Shown: positions 45,052 through 57,440, numbered from the stretch's first letter. The stretch: 64,000 nt of DNA from Anodontia alba (GCA_964016985.1 OZ024823.1:64500514-64564513), one strand, 5' to 3'. Made by a program: numbers and translations. Notes: generated by a model from the sequence alone, not told the origin.

Positions 45052-47838
45052 ACAAGAGGACCATGATGGTCCTATATCGCTCACCTGAGCAAACAGCTTT
45101 GCATACTTACTACTGAAGTTTCAGCCAAGTTCACTGCTCTAAGATTTTTGTATAAATTTTATTATAGCCCTGCTCCCCAGTGGCCATGTTTTCTTCAAGC
45201 ATCATGATGGTTTGAACTGAATCTTGAAAGAGGGTCACCAAAGGAACAATTCTGCAAAGTTATATTGAAATCGGTCCAGTGGTTTCTGACAAAAAGATTT
45301 TTAAAATGTTTTATATAGCTATATAGGAAAAATAAGCCCCACCCCCTAACAGCCATGTTTTTTGACAGCTTGAACATACTTGGTAGAGGGTCACCATAGG
45401 AAAACTCCTGCCGAGTTATATTGGAATCGGTTCAGTGGTTTCTGACAAGAAGATTTTTAAAGTTTTCTATTTAGATATATAGGAAAAATAAGCCCCACCC
45501 CTAGCAGCCATGTTTTTTGACTAATCATGATTGCCTGAACAATCTTGGTAGAAGGTCACCAAGGAAACATTCCTGCCAACTAATATTGAAATCAGTCAGG
45601 TGGTTTCTGACAAGAAGAATTTTAAAGTTTTCTATACAGATATATACGGAAAATAAGCCCCGCCCCCTGGCGGCCATGTTTTTTGACGTATCATGAGGTC
45701 GTGAACAATCTTGGTAGAAGGTCACCAAAGCGACATTCCTGCCAAGTTACATTGAACTCGATCCAACGGTTTCTTACAAGAAGATTTTTAAAGTTTTCTA
45801 TGTAGATATATTGAGAAAATATGCCCCGCCCCCCAGGGGCCATGTTTTTTGACGAATCATGACGGCTTGAACAATCTTGTAGAGGGTCACCAAAGAAACA
45901 TTCCTGCCAAGTGATATTGAAATCGGTCCAATGGTTTCTGACAAGAAGATTTTTAAACTTTTCTATATAGATATATAGGGAAAATAAGCCCCACCCCCTG
46001 GCGGCTATGTTTTTTGATGAATCATGATAACTTGATCAATCTTGATAGAGGGTCAACAAGGGAACATTTCTGCCAAGTTATAATGAAATCGTGTCCAGTG
46101 GTTTCTGACAAGAAGATTTTTAAAGTTTACTATATATAGATATATAAGGAAATATAGCCCCGCCCTCTGGCGGCCATGTTTTTTGATGAATCATGACGAC
46201 TTGAACTATCTTGGTAGCGGGTTACAATAGAAACATTCATGCAATGTTATACTGAAATCAGTCCAGTGTTTTCTGACAAGAAGATCATTAAAATTTACTA
46301 TATAGATATATAGGGAAAATAAGCCCTGCCCCCTTGCGGCCATGTTTTTTTGACAAATCATGACGGCTTCAACAATCCTGGTAGAGGATCACCAAGGAAA
46401 CATTTTTGCCAAGTTATATAGAAATCGGTCCAGTGGTTTCTGACAGGATGATTTTTAAAGTTTTCTATATAAATATATAGGGAAAATAAGCCCTGCCCCC
46501 AAGCGGCTATGTTTTTTGACGAATCATGAAGCGTTGAACAACATTGGTAGAAGGTTACAAAAGAAACATTCCTGGCGTGTTATATTGAAATCAGTCCAGT
46601 GGTTTCTGACAAGAAGATTTCTAAAGTTTTCTATATAGATATATAGGGAAAATAAGCCCCGCCCCCTGGTGGCCATGTTTTTTGACGAATCCAAATGGCT
46701 TGAACAATCTTGGTAAAGGATCACCAAAGGAACATTTCTGCAAAATCATATTGAAATCGGTCCAGTGGTTTCTGACAAGAAGATTTTTACAGTTTTCTTT
46801 AGAGATATAAAGGGAAAATAAGCCCCGCCCCCTGCCGCCATGTTTTTTGACAAATCCAAATGGCTTGAACAATCTTGGTAGAGGATCACCAAAGGAACAT
46901 TTCTGCAAAATTATATTGAAATCTGTCCAGTGGTTTCTGACAAGAAGATTTTTAAAGTTTTCTATATAGATATATAGGGAAAATAAGACCCGCCCCCTGG
47001 CGGCCATGTTTTTTGACGAATCTAAATGGCTTGAACAATCTTGGTAGAGGATCATCAAAGGAACATTTCTGCAAAATTACATTGAAATTGGTCCAGTGGT
47101 TTCTGACAAGAAGATTTTTAAAGTTTTCTATATAGATATATAGGGAAAATAAGCCCCTGCCCCTGGCGGCCGTGTTTTTTGACGAATCCAAATGGCTTGA
47201 ACAATCTTAGTAGAGGATCACCAAAGGAACATTTCTGCAAAATTATATTGAAATCGGTCCAGTGGTTTCTGACAAGAAGATTTTGAAAGACTTCTATATA
47301 GATATATAGGGAAAATAAGCCCCGCTCCCTGGTGACCGTGTTTTTTGACGAATCCAAATGGCTTGAACAATCTTGGTAGAGGATTACCAAAGGAACATTT
47401 CTGCAAAATTATATTGAAATCGGTCCAGTGCTTTCTGACAAGAAGATTTTTAAAGTTTTCTATATATATATATATTGGGAAAATAAGCCCTGCCCCCTGG
47501 CGGCCGTGTTTTTTGACGAATCCAAATGGCTTGAACAATCTTAGTAGAGGATCACCAAAGGAACATTTCTGCAAAATTACATTGAATTCGGTCCAGTGGT
47601 TTCTGATAAGAAGATTTTTTAAGTTTTTAGTTAAAAAATCTATTTTTAGCTCCTGTGACCCAGATATGCAATGGACCGGAACCATTTGAACAATTTTGAA
47701 AGAGGACCAACCAAGGATCATTCCTGTGAAGTTTGGTCAAAATCCAATCAGTAGTTTAGGAGGAGATGTTGTTTAAATATTGTGGACGGACAGACGGACG
47801 ACGACGACGACGACGACGATGACGGACGGTGATCAAAA
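45052..47838 (+). mobile_element. Family G element with ~166-bp tandem core, 3' hairpin missing
   Basis: The 5' end is ACAAG, hairpin GGACCATGATGGTCC, then CGCTCACCTGAG. The core has about 15 units with GGCGGCCATGTTTTTTGACG, GAACAATCTTGGTAGAGG and GGTTTCTGACAAGAAGATTT, spaced 165-167 bp. Near the end it passes to a TAGCTCCTGTGACCCAG unit, then an ACGG/(ACG)n tract (about 47785-47830) and GTGATCAAAATGG, where it breaks off before the hairpin. Minus-strand open frames up to 167 codons run across several units but are a by-product of the repeat. Confidence 0.85.
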
Positions 47839-48120
47839 TGGTTTTTATCCAATATTTTTGTGTTCGTAAAAAAAATGATATTTGTTTCCCAAAAATATTT
47901 TTTGCCAAAATATTTTTCTGCCAGTTTTAGAGCACCCAGGAAAAACCAGGCAAATTTTTTTTTCCTGAGCCAATACCGAAATACCCTCTTCAAAAATGAA
48001 TTTTATATATTATCATACACTAACACCCCTAAAATAACACGCCCAATAGTCTTTTAAAGCATCATAAAATTTTAGATGGGAACAACACTTAAAAAACAAA
48101 ATATATATATTATATATAGG
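47839..48120. other. Left remnant of the Polinton-like block, content unclear
   Basis: AT-rich sequence between the broken end of G and the VLTF3-like start. Poorly conserved frames exist on both strands without motifs. The TATATATATTATATATAGG just before 48121 may be the promoter of the next gene. Confidence 0.45.
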
Positions 48121-48351
48121 ATGCCCAAACAAAAAACAATCCAATCACATTATCATAATTATCTGAGTGAGATTTGGGGGGATATTGATAAACTTTTAGA
48201 ATATATAAGTAAGACTGGGGAAATATTAAAACAGTATTATTTTTCAGACGATGCCCAAAAGTAAGCAGCACTATTACATCAATATTGTGTGTTGATGGGA
48301 ACAAGTAAAAATGCTAAAAAAAAAAAAAATCAACATTGTGTAAAAATTGTA
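48121..48351 (+). pseudogene. Polinton VLTF3-like late transcription factor, piece 1 of 3 (N-terminal)
   Basis: Encodes the N-terminal part of a Pox_VLTF3-type protein, a late-gene transcription factor found in large DNA viruses and in Polinton/Maverick elements. Visible segments are YLSEIWGDIDKLLEYISKT and YYFSDD, typical of the N-terminal helical region, then a stop (TAA at 48262-48264), then ALLHQY in the same frame. A Cys of the zinc ribbon is just reached when a family B element cuts in after 48351. I chose the ATG at 48121 because TATATATAGG abuts it; an in-frame ATG at 48076 is the alternative. The next piece is at 50542. Identification rests on the pattern over all three pieces. Confidence 0.75.
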
Positions 48352-50541
48352 ACAAGAGGGCCATATTGGCCCTATATCGCTCACCTGAGTATCATAGCTC
48401 TCAAGGAGAATATGACTTATAGAAACATTTCTGCAAAATTATTTTGAAATCAGGCCATAGGCCTAGGAGATATTGTTTAAAGGTTTTTCTATTTTTAGCT
48501 CTGGTGGCCATTTTGTTCAGCAGAGAAGAACCATTTTAGCAATTCTGGTAAAGAGGTATTAGAGGAACATTTCTGTGAAATTATTTTGAAATCGGGCCCT
48601 TGGCCTAGGAGGAGATGTTGTTTAAAGAGTTTCTTTTTTTTGCTCTGGATGCCATTTTGTTTAGTGGAACAGCACCATTTTAGCAATTTTGGTAGAGGGT
48701 CACTCAAGAAACATTCCTGTAAAATTATTTCAAAATCCATTAACCGATTTAGGGGGAGATGTCTTTTAAGTAAATTGTTGACAGACGCATGACAGTCTAT
48801 GCCCTTTTTCTACTTTTAGCTCTGGTGGCCATTTTGTTAAGCCAAAGGGAACCATTTTTGCAATTTTGGTAAAGGGTCATAAGAGGAACATTTCTGTGAA
48901 ATTATTTTGAAATCCAGTCATAGGCCTAAGAGGAAATGTCATTTAAAGGTTTTTCTATTTTCAGCTCTGGCGGCCATTTTGTTCAGTGGAGCAGAACCAT
49001 TCTAGCAATTTCGGTAAAAGGGCATTAGAGAGACATTTCTGTGAAATTATTTTGAAATCTCGCCATTAGCCTGGGAGGAGATGTCCTTTAAAAGTTTATT
49101 TTGTTTTTTTTAGCTCTGGCGGCCATTTTGTTCAGCCGAGTGGAACCATTTTAGCAATTTTGGTAGAGTGTCACTCAAGGAACATTCCTGTAAAATTATT
49201 TCAAAATCCATTAACCTGTTTAGGAGGAGATGTCTCTTAAGTAGATTGTTGATAGATGCATGAGTCTACGCCCTTTTTCTTTTTTTAGCTCTGGTGGCCA
49301 TTTTGTGCAGCCAAATGGAACCATTTTAGCAATTTTGGTAAAGGGTCATAAGAGGAACATTTCTGTGAAATTATTTTGAAATCCAGTCATAGGCCTAAGA
49401 GGAAATGTCATTTAAAGGTTTTTCTATTTTTAGCTCTGATGGCCATTTTGTTTAGCAGAGTGGAACCATTTTAGCAATTTTGGTAAAGGGGCATTAGAGG
49501 AACATTTCTGTGAAATTAATTTGAAATCAGGCCACTGGCATGGGAGATGTCATTTAAAGGTTTTTCTATTTTTAACTCTGGTGGCCATTTTGTTTAGCGG
49601 AGCAGAACCATTTTAGCAATTTTGGTAGAGTCACAAGAAACATTCCTGTAAAATTATTTCAAAATCCATTAACCAGTTTAGGAGATGTCTCAAATTATTG
49701 ACAGACGCATGACAGTGAATCCCCTTTTTCTATTTTTAGCTCTGGTGGCCATTTTGTTCAATGGAGCCAAACCATTTTAGCAATTTTGGTAAAGGGGCTT
49801 GAGAGGAACATTTCAGTAAAATTATTTTGAAATAGGGCCCTTGGCCTAGAAGATCTCGTTTAAAAGGGTTTTTCTATTTTTAGCTCTGGTGGCCATTTTG
49901 TTTAGCAGAGCAGAACCATTCTAGCAATTTTGGTAAAGGGGCATGTGAGGAACGTTTTGTGAAATTATTTTGAAATCGGCCATTGGTCTGGGAGGAGATG
50001 TCGTTTAAAGGTTTTTCCTATTTTTAGCTCTGGCGGCCATTTTGTTTAGCGGAGCAAAACCATTTTAGCAATTTTGGTAAAGGGGCATGAGAGGAACATT
50101 TCTGTGAAATTATTTTAAAATCAGGCCATTGGCCTGGGAGGAGATGTTGTTTAAAGGTTTTTCTATTTTTAGCTCTGGTGGCCATTTTATTTAGCGGAGT
50201 GGAACCATTTAGGCAATTTTGGTAGAGGGTCATCTAAGGAACATTCCTGTGAAATTATTTCAAAATCCATTCAGTGGTCTTGGAGGAGATGTCATTTTAA
50301 GGTTTTTTTTATTTTTAGCTCTGGCGGCCATTTTGTTTAGCAGAGCGGAACCATTTAGGCAATTTTGGTAGAGGGTCACCCAAGGAACATTCCTGTTAAA
50401 TTATTTCAAAATCCATTCACCGGTTTAGGAGGAGATGTCTTTTAAGTAAAAAGTTGACAGACGGACGATGCACGGCGCGTCGCACGGCGGATGAAAACCG
50501 GTCACAAAAGCTCACCATGAGACTTTGGCTCAGGTGAGCTA
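48352..50541 (+). mobile_element. Family B element, copy B2, complete, 2.19 kb
   Basis: The 5' end is ACAAG, hairpin GGGCCATATTGGCCC, CGCTCACCTGAG. The 3' end is an ACGACG-type tract (50461-50490), then CACAAAAGCTCACCATGAGA and the arm GCTCAGGTGAGC. Units are of the same two forms, in the same order, as in B1, including the variant unit TTTTTTTGCTCTGGATGCC near the start. It lies inside the VLTF3-like gene, and the frame on both sides stays in register when it is removed, with no duplicated bases evident. Confidence 0.88.
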
Positions 50542-50719
50542 AAAATGAAAAAAACATTATTTTATTCAGAAGGATGTTATGTTTGTAAAAATATGTGGTG
50601 AAATTGAACTTGGTGTTATAATTGAACATGTAACAAAAACTAATAGAGGGCAATACAAATCCATAAACCATATTAAAAATATGCTCAAATGCTTACAGGC
50701 TAAAGAATGGTGTGATGTA
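50542..50719 (+). pseudogene. Polinton VLTF3-like late transcription factor, piece 2 of 3 (zinc-ribbon region)
   Basis: Continues the gene of 48121. It opens with LFYSEGCYVCKN, a CxxC half of the zinc ribbon, then a small frameshift, then CGEIELGV. YKSINHIKNMLKCLQAKE follows, the 'Y..INH' and 'QAKE' landmarks of VLTF3-like proteins. It is cut at 50719 by an 8.67-kb element; the gene resumes at 59391. At least one frameshift is needed near 50590, so it cannot make a working protein. Confidence 0.78.
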
Positions 50720-51151
50720 CAGTACAGTCGCCGTGGAAGATCGATGGTTCGCGTTCGAGCGTGATGCGTGGAAATGCGCGGAAAGGATTAAGGTCCATGC
50801 AAAGCCCTACGAAATTCGCGCAAAATTCGCGCGAATTCGTGCAAAATTAGCGCATTTGTCTAAAAAATCCACGTGTGAACTTTTCCTCGCGTGATAGATT
50901 GAAAGCTCGCCCATTCTCCGCGGCAGAAATGCGGGCATGAAACGGCGAGGAAGCAACATCAGAATTAACTGAGTGACTCTTAAAATAGCTTTTGTTATTC
51001 AGCAATTGTGAGATATGTACATGTATGCTCAGTTTGTTTAAGAAATGCAACATGAGTGCAAACAATTATAGGGCGAAAAAAAAAAAAAAAAAAAGGTGTC
51101 CATCCATGTTTTTAGCTGCCTGCCCAGTACCTTTTCTCGTCGGACAGGAAA

Positions 51152-52711
51152 ACAAGAGGGCCATGATGGCCCTGTAACTCACCTGAGCAACATAGCACTT
51201 TGAGAGCCTGATCTAGAACTGATCAAGGCAAACATTCTGATCAAAGTTCAAAATGATTATATTAACAAGTAAGACAATGTAGCATGTCTAATGGACTGTG
51301 ATATAAAGGTCAAAGTCAAATATGGATGACTGCACTAAAGAGGCCATGCTAAGATGTATGCATGTACTAAGTATCACTGGCTGTAGGAGCAATAGTTACT
51401 GAGAAACTGACCTAAACACAAACACTTCACAAGTACCAAATATCACTCTGTAGGACCAATAATTACTGAGAAATTGACCTAAATGGAAAAACTTAAGAGA
51501 GTCACTGGACAGAAAACTATACATCATCTTGAAATCATCAAGACAAACATTTTGAGCAAGATTCATGATGATCACTTCAAAAATGTGACCTCTAGAGCAT
51601 CAACAAGGTTTTCCTTTGATTTGGCCAGGTGAACTAGTTTTTTATATCAAGTGACCCAGTTTTAAACTAGACCTAGAAATCATCAAGACAAACATTTTGA
51701 GCAATATTTATGATGATTATTTAAAAAATGTGACCTCTGGAGTGTTAACAGTTTTTTGCTGATTTGGCCAGGTCACCTAGTTTTTGACCCCATGTGACCC
51801 AGTTTTAAACTTGACCTAGAAATCATCAAGACAAACATTTTGAGCAAGATTCATGATAACTGCTTCAAAAATGTGACCACTAGAGTGTTAACAAGGTTTT
51901 CTGCTGATTTGGCCAGGTGACCTAGTTTTTGACTCCAAGTGACCCAGTTTCAAACTTGACCTAGAAATCATCAAGACAAACATGTTGAGCAAGATTCATG
52001 ATGATTGCTTAAAAAATGTGACCGCTAGAGTGTTAACAAAGTTTTCTGCTGATTTGGCCCGGTGACCTAGTTTTTGACTCCAAGTGACCCAGTTTCGAAC
52101 TTGACCTAGAACTCATCAAGACAAACATTTTGAGCAAGATTCATGATGATTGCTTCAAAAATGTGACCGCTAGAGTGTTAACAAGGTTTTCTGCTGATTT
52201 GGCCCGGTGACCTAGTTTTTGACCCCAAGTGACCCAGTTTCAAACTTGACCTAGAAATCATCAAGACAAACATATTGAGCAAGATTCATGATGATTGCTT
52301 CAATAATGTGACCGCTAGAGTGTTAACAAGGTTTTCTGCTGATCTGGCCCGGTGACCTAGTTTTTGATCCCAAGTGACCCAGTTTCGAATTTGACCTAGA
52401 TTTAATAGAGGCAAACATTTTGAGCAAGTTTCATCAAGATTGGGTCAAAACTGTGACCTCTAGAGTGTTAACAAGTTTTTCCTCTGATTTGACCTGGTGA
52501 CCTAGTTTTTGACCCCAAGTAACCCAGTATCGAACTTGACCTAGATTTCATAAAGGCAAACATTCTGACCAAGTTTCATCAAGATTGGGTCAAAACTGTG
52601 ACCTCTAGAGTGTTAACAAACTAATTGTTGATGACGAACGACGGACGACGACGGACGACAGACATAGGGTGATGACAATAGCTCATCCTGAGCTTTTGCT
52701 CAGGTGAGCTA
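51152..52711 (+). mobile_element. Family A element, copy A3, complete, 1.56 kb
   Basis: ACAAG, hairpin GGGCCATGATGGCCC, then CTCACCTGAG (one base lost from the usual CGCTCACC). Single-copy section and about eight ~144-bp units as in A2, then ACGACGGACGACGACGGACG and the 3' hairpin GCTCATCCTGAGC-TTTT-GCTCAGGTGAGC. It is followed by (AAAC)n. It lies inside the 8.67-kb element and is therefore younger than it. Confidence 0.9.
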
Positions 52712-53801
52712 AAAAAACAAACAAACAAACAAAAAAAACGTTCCGATGCCTGGTCCTCGTCGCGTGATAACAGTTTTTTTTTTTTTTTTTTTTTTTATTT
52801 TAAGAGCTCAGTGTTTAGTGTCTGTCAAAGGGAATATGTTACAGGGCGACATGGTCAAAAAAAGTCGCCCTGCGGTGGCTCACTTCGCCGAAGAACTGCA
52901 GAACCCATTTAGTAATCCCTACGTAGATTCTCATGGGTCTGCTCAGACATGCCACCGGGCGACGACACACAATTCTGGGACATTCTCACTTCATGTATAG
53001 AGTACAAAAATATATGTGAAAATACCCAGAAAATGCAGCAGACATACCCTTGCCCCGCATGAAAGAAACCGCGTGCTCGTAACGGTAACGTCACGAGAAA
53101 TCGTGGCAGAAACCGCTTGGAGAGAAAAACACACTTATGTTCGTTACATTAAAGAGCATATGAAACTGGCATGTATTAAAAGTAGAACCTAAGTATTGGG
53201 ACAGACAGATCTACGCAAACTGTAGACTCAGATCAAACCTCAGGATCAAACGCCGCTGAGAACAAGGAAATGAAACTGGTTAAAAGAGGGAACTTGCAGG
53301 GGACATGGAAATTTGGAAAACACTTTTAAGACAATAAGACGTGTGACCAGTGAAGACTCAGATCATCTTCCGATGGAAGGGCGGTCAGATTTTGCTGTTT
53401 GTGGTGACAAAAAGACATGTAATCTCCAGTTCTTGGAGAGTTTACAAATCTCTGGTTAAATACACCACTGTTTCAGTGAAGGTTTAAATGCATTCTGCGG
53501 CGTCTGATCTGGGTCTACACTGTTTGCTATGGCCTGTCTGTCTGAATACATAGAGTATGTGCGGAAATTCGATGAAATGGAACCCCCTTCAGAAATTATC
53601 CATAATCCACCCCTGATTCATAAAAACTATTGGGTGCAACTCGTAAAATTTATTTTCCAGGCATTCGCAATTAGCTCCCTTTAAAAAGTAAAACCTGAAT
53701 GGTGAGGGCCTTACTCCGCATTTACCAAGGTATAAATAGATATTAGTAATGTTATTTTTTTACATTATCTGTATATTGAAAACATTATAATTATTAAAAT
53801 A
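52712..53801. other. Interior of the 8.67-kb element, left part
   Basis: Contains a T run (about 52773-52796). A unit at 53017-53270 (CCTTGCCCCGCATGAA, AACCGCGTGCTCGTAACGG, GAGAAAAAC) recurs at 54158-54480 and 58729-58985. A second unit at 53660-53800 (TTAGCTCCCTTTAAA, GTGAGGGCCTTACTCCGC) recurs at 55375-55510 and 57485-57620. No gene recognised. Confidence 0.7.
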
Positions 53802-54155
53802 CAGTCGAACCTCAATGGCTCGAATCCAGATGGCTCGTTTACCATGGCTGATTCGAACTTGATTTTTAGTCCAACGAATCTTCCGATATCTCAAGAAAAC
53901 AAATATTTAAGGAAATTTTCTTATTTTATCATGAAATTGTATGTGTGTGTACTCATTAGAATCACCTCATCGAGGGGATTCTAATGAGTAGTGTCAACAT
54001 ATAATTATTATATAGGAGATCGAAAAGACTTCCCTAAATTATTGCCACACGCTTCCTGACCTGGCACCATGATTAACCCTCAGTGGGTCGAACTACCCAT
54101 ATCTCGAACAAATTTTTATAGTCCTAACGATGTTTGAGCCATTGAAGTTTGACTG
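53802..54155. mobile_element. Pogo/Tc1-type MITE, 354 bp
   Basis: Terminal repeats CAGTCGAACCTCAATGGCTC and, from the other end, CAGTCAAACTTCAATGGCTC, with TA on both sides (53800-53801 and 54156-54157). The end sequence CAGTCGAACCTC is of the kind seen in pogo/Tigger-like elements. Non-coding. It sits between two of the internal repeat units of the 8.67-kb element. Confidence 0.88.
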
Positions 54156-54776
54156 TACCCAGAAAATGCAAGTCACAAAGCAACATTTTCCTTGCCCCGC
54201 ATGAAGAAACCACGTGCTTGTAGCGGTGACGTCACGCGAAATCGTGGCGGGAAACCGCTTCGGGAGAAAAACAAACTTAATTTACAGCGCCTTTTCTCCT
54301 CAGAAACATACGAAACTGGCACGTATTAAAAATTTAAAGAAGCTAAATATTGGGACAGATAGGCCAATGCAAACAGTGTAGACCCTGTTCAGACACCGCA
54401 GAGAACAAGGGAATGTAACTAATTTGGGGGAACAGGGATAATGGAAATTTGGAAAACACTTTTAGGACAATAAGACCTGTGCGACCAGTGAATACCGTTT
54501 ATTTGACGACTCCGTAATGGTCAAATCTATAGACTAAAACAATATGGAGCATTATAAAACATCAACAACATGGATAGTTTTTTTTTTTGCTTCCACAATG
54601 CAATCAAAACTACTAATAAAGTTAAAATTAAAGTACGTGAACATCAACGTAAAAATAAATATATAAATAAATAAATAAATAAATAGTAATAAGGTGACCA
54701 ACCGACCAACCAACCCTATCTAAAAATTGAATATAATAATAATAACAATACATCAATAAATAAAAACGATAAACTA
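54156..54776. other. Interior of the 8.67-kb element, second copy of a repeated unit
   Basis: 54158-54480 repeats the 53017 unit, including TGACGTCACGCGAAATCGTG. An (AAAT)n microsatellite at about 54660-54685 and other short A/T repeats follow. No gene. Confidence 0.7.
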
Positions 54777-55021
54777 TAATACCCCGCCATTATAATGTCG
54801 GGGCAGACAACTAAAATAAGGTAAAAATTGTCGAAATTTGCCCATTAGCAATCCCAAACTAGATCTCCACAATATCAATGCACATACCAAGTTTGGTGAC
54901 AATCCATTGAAGTTTACTCAAGTTATCATTCAGAAACGAAAAAACAGATGGACGGACGGACACACACATGGACGTCCAATGTGAAACCATAATACCCCGC
55001 CACTATCGTGTGGCGGGGTAT
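54777..55021 (+). mobile_element. Family J: 245-bp hairpin-ended element without a tandem core
   Basis: ATACCCCGCCATTATAATGT and GGGGCAG at the left; about 150 bp of single-copy sequence; ACGGACGGAC at about 54953; then the terminal hairpin at 54992-55021, ATACCCCGCCAC opposite GTGGCGGGGTAT. It has the same order of parts as families D and E (5' motif, body, ACGG, hairpin) but no tandem array. Confidence 0.7.
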
Positions 55022-57104
55022 TAAAAAAAAAGAGTCTGACCTACCTACCCTATTTTATATTTTCATGCAATAGTAAACAAACCTATTTTTTCATTTAATT
55101 TCATTCTGTCGGCGGTGGGGGCAGGCACCAACAAGTATGGGCTAAATTCTGTTCTCGTGGTGGTACATTTTTTTTTTTTTTTTTTTTTTGTTTAGTACCC
55201 CGTGTATATTCTTTAATTTGCCTCACTTGCTGTTGATTCTTTTCACCCAATGTAAGAAAATTAATTGGCTTGCTGTTTGTTTTTGTTGTTGCTTTATCCC
55301 AACCGATTTGCCATCTGTCAGACGCTCTTTTTTTTTTTTTTGTTAGGGGAGAAAATCATCATGTTGTAAGGCATATGCAGTTAGCTCCCTTAAAACAGTA
55401 ACCCTACAGAGTGAGGGCCTTACCCCACATTAATCAAGGTACAAAGAAATATAAGCAATGTGATTTTTTTACATCATATACACTTAGACCATTATAATTA
55501 TTGGCATACAGAGAAATCTTCAGAAATTTCGTCAATCATCTTAAGTTGTCTGTTTTTGTGTCTTCAGCATTCGATTTGCAAAACCATATCTTTATTATTA
55601 TTCTTCTGAGAAAAAAGGGTGCCACGTGGTAGATTAGCGATAGGACCTATAGCTAAATGTGCTTAAAAAATAAATAAATAAATAAATAAAAATAAAGGAC
55701 TGGCATTTCATGTGAATCATCTACTATGTCAATCTTTTTTTTTCTCTGAAAAATAATAGTTTAAAATATGTATGAAACAGTCGTCTGATGCAGTCGGAAA
55801 TGGCTAAACTATTTGTAAACAGTGGGGACCCTGATCAGACGCCTCTCACTCTCTCTCTCTCTGAATTAGGTAACGGAAACTTTAGTTCATTTTACTTGTA
55901 TGTTGTTTTTTTTCTTCAAATATGCAAGTTACCGACCGACGGCGATTCTAACTACTGCACATACAATATATTATGTACGCTCTAAACTATTCTGGGCAGC
56001 AGCAGGATCAGACAGCACAAATACACACACTTATATACCGTAAATATGTGTATTTGTGTAAGTGGGAGACGAAAAATTCTGCGGCTACATGTTTCCAACG
56101 ACCAACTCTGAGACTGATTTGTGTTCAGTCGCGAGTATTAAAGGGTATCCGAACAACAGCTCCTAACCAAAATGCGCAAGACTGGCCGCGCATTTGGTCC
56201 AAAGCCTTGGATGATTATAACTGGCTGAATTTTAGTTTTGGGCGAATTAGGGGTGGTGTTCACTGAGTCTTCCCATATTTGTTTTCATGTGACAAGCACT
56301 TTTAACCAGACTGGCCCAATTTTTTTCCGTGTCATTTTAACAGCAGAAAAAAAAAACCTTTAAACCATCTTTTTTTTTTTTTTTTTTTTCTTACTAATTT
56401 ATCATGATTTCCTCTAAAGTCAGAAATTCCCGCCTTTCAAATCATTATTTTCAAGCTTTTCAAGCTAAGCGTGCTGCTCCTGCCAAGAAATAAGTTTGAA
56501 CCCCTGAAGCGCTGCTGAAAATTCTAGAGCAGAAGCTGATCTGTTTTCAGTACTTTACGCCAAGAAAAAAGTTTGAACCCCTGAAGCGCTGCTGAAAATT
56601 CTAGAGCAGAAGCTGATCTGTTTTCAGTACTTTACACCGAAAATTAGGCTGAGATTTTCTCGTGAATCGTCTGCCCAGCAGACGGTTCACTTTTAATGTC
56701 ATGCCTTATTTACACTGGAAAATAAGAAGAAAAAAATGATAATGCCGTCTGTTGAAAGTGCTAAGCGCTTCAATGGTTAAAGGAGACCTTAAGGAGTATG
56801 AATACATCTCATTTGACATGGTAGGCAGAAACGGAGCGGCTGGAATATATCTACACTGCTCGGAGGCCTGGACGGTTGATGGTGGACCAGGGTTAGGGCT
56901 GTCAATTTATATCACCATTTAACGATGATTTGGTATCTTATATCTCTTTCAACATAAATTATTAAAGTCATTTCGAAATGATAGAATGCGGAGTCTGATC
57001 AGGGTCTTCACTGTTCACAAAAATAAGTTAGCCATTATTCTCCAGGAATGTCTAAATCTCATAGCCCGATATACCTAAAATTGACGGACCAGAATCTTAA
57101 GTTT

Positions 57105-57136
<32 letters not shown>

Positions 57137-57246
57137 AATCTCTCTCTCTCTGGAATGCTCCTTCTTTTTCACCCTCATATATCATGCAAATATGGTGTTT
57201 TCTTCTTTTGAGCTAGAGGTCCTTACCACCGACTTTATTAAAAAGA
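55022..57246. other. Interior of the 8.67-kb element, middle part
   Basis: Holds long T runs (about 55170-55190, 55330, 56372), a second copy of the TTAGCTCCCTTAAAA unit (55375-55510), an (AAAT)n tract (55672-55692) and CT microsatellites (55843-55862 and 57110-57152). The motif CTGATCAGGGTCTTCACTG appears here and in variants at 53500 and 58985. Open frames at 55788 and 55973 have no recognisable features. Confidence 0.6.
56482..56635. repeat. Direct tandem duplication, 2 x 77 bp
   Basis: GCCAAGAAATAAGTTTGAAC at 56482 and GCCAAGAAAAAAGTTTGAAC at 56559, each followed by CCCCTGAAGCGCTGCTGAAA and an almost identical remainder. High identity means the duplication is recent. Confidence 0.92.
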
Positions 57247-57440
57247 ATGTTATCGCACCGGCGGGAATCAAACTCGAGACCTGATCGCAGATTCAATCCC
57301 TACCAAGGCTGCACTATTCTTCTGTTGCGGTTTATCATGAAATACATGTATTTGCTATGGTCATATGCTCCTCTCATTGCTTCAAGACTGGAAGTTACAA
57401 GTTTCTGGCAAAGGATGTTCAGTGGTTAACCGCTTATGCA
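57247..57440 (+). mobile_element. Diverged tRNA-derived SINE fragment
   Basis: TTATCATGAAATACATG, AGTTTCTGGCAAAGGATGTTC and GTGGTTAACCGCTTATGC match the body of the first SINE family in plus orientation, and an upstream CGGCGGGAATCAAACTCG region is B-box-like on the opposite strand. The tail is missing. Old fragment. Confidence 0.55.

Noticed and set aside
46524..47721. Overlapping minus-strand frames up to 167 codons with a repeated NLLVRNHWTDFNI-like segment, looking like a repeat protein
   Set aside because: They follow the ~166-bp family G unit exactly, jump frame between units and have a counterpart on the other strand; they are a by-product of the tandem repeat.
1091..57152. Regular short repeats as a possible CRISPR array
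   Set aside because: Units of 100-170 bp with no short repeat/spacer alternation, in a eukaryotic context; no cas genes.
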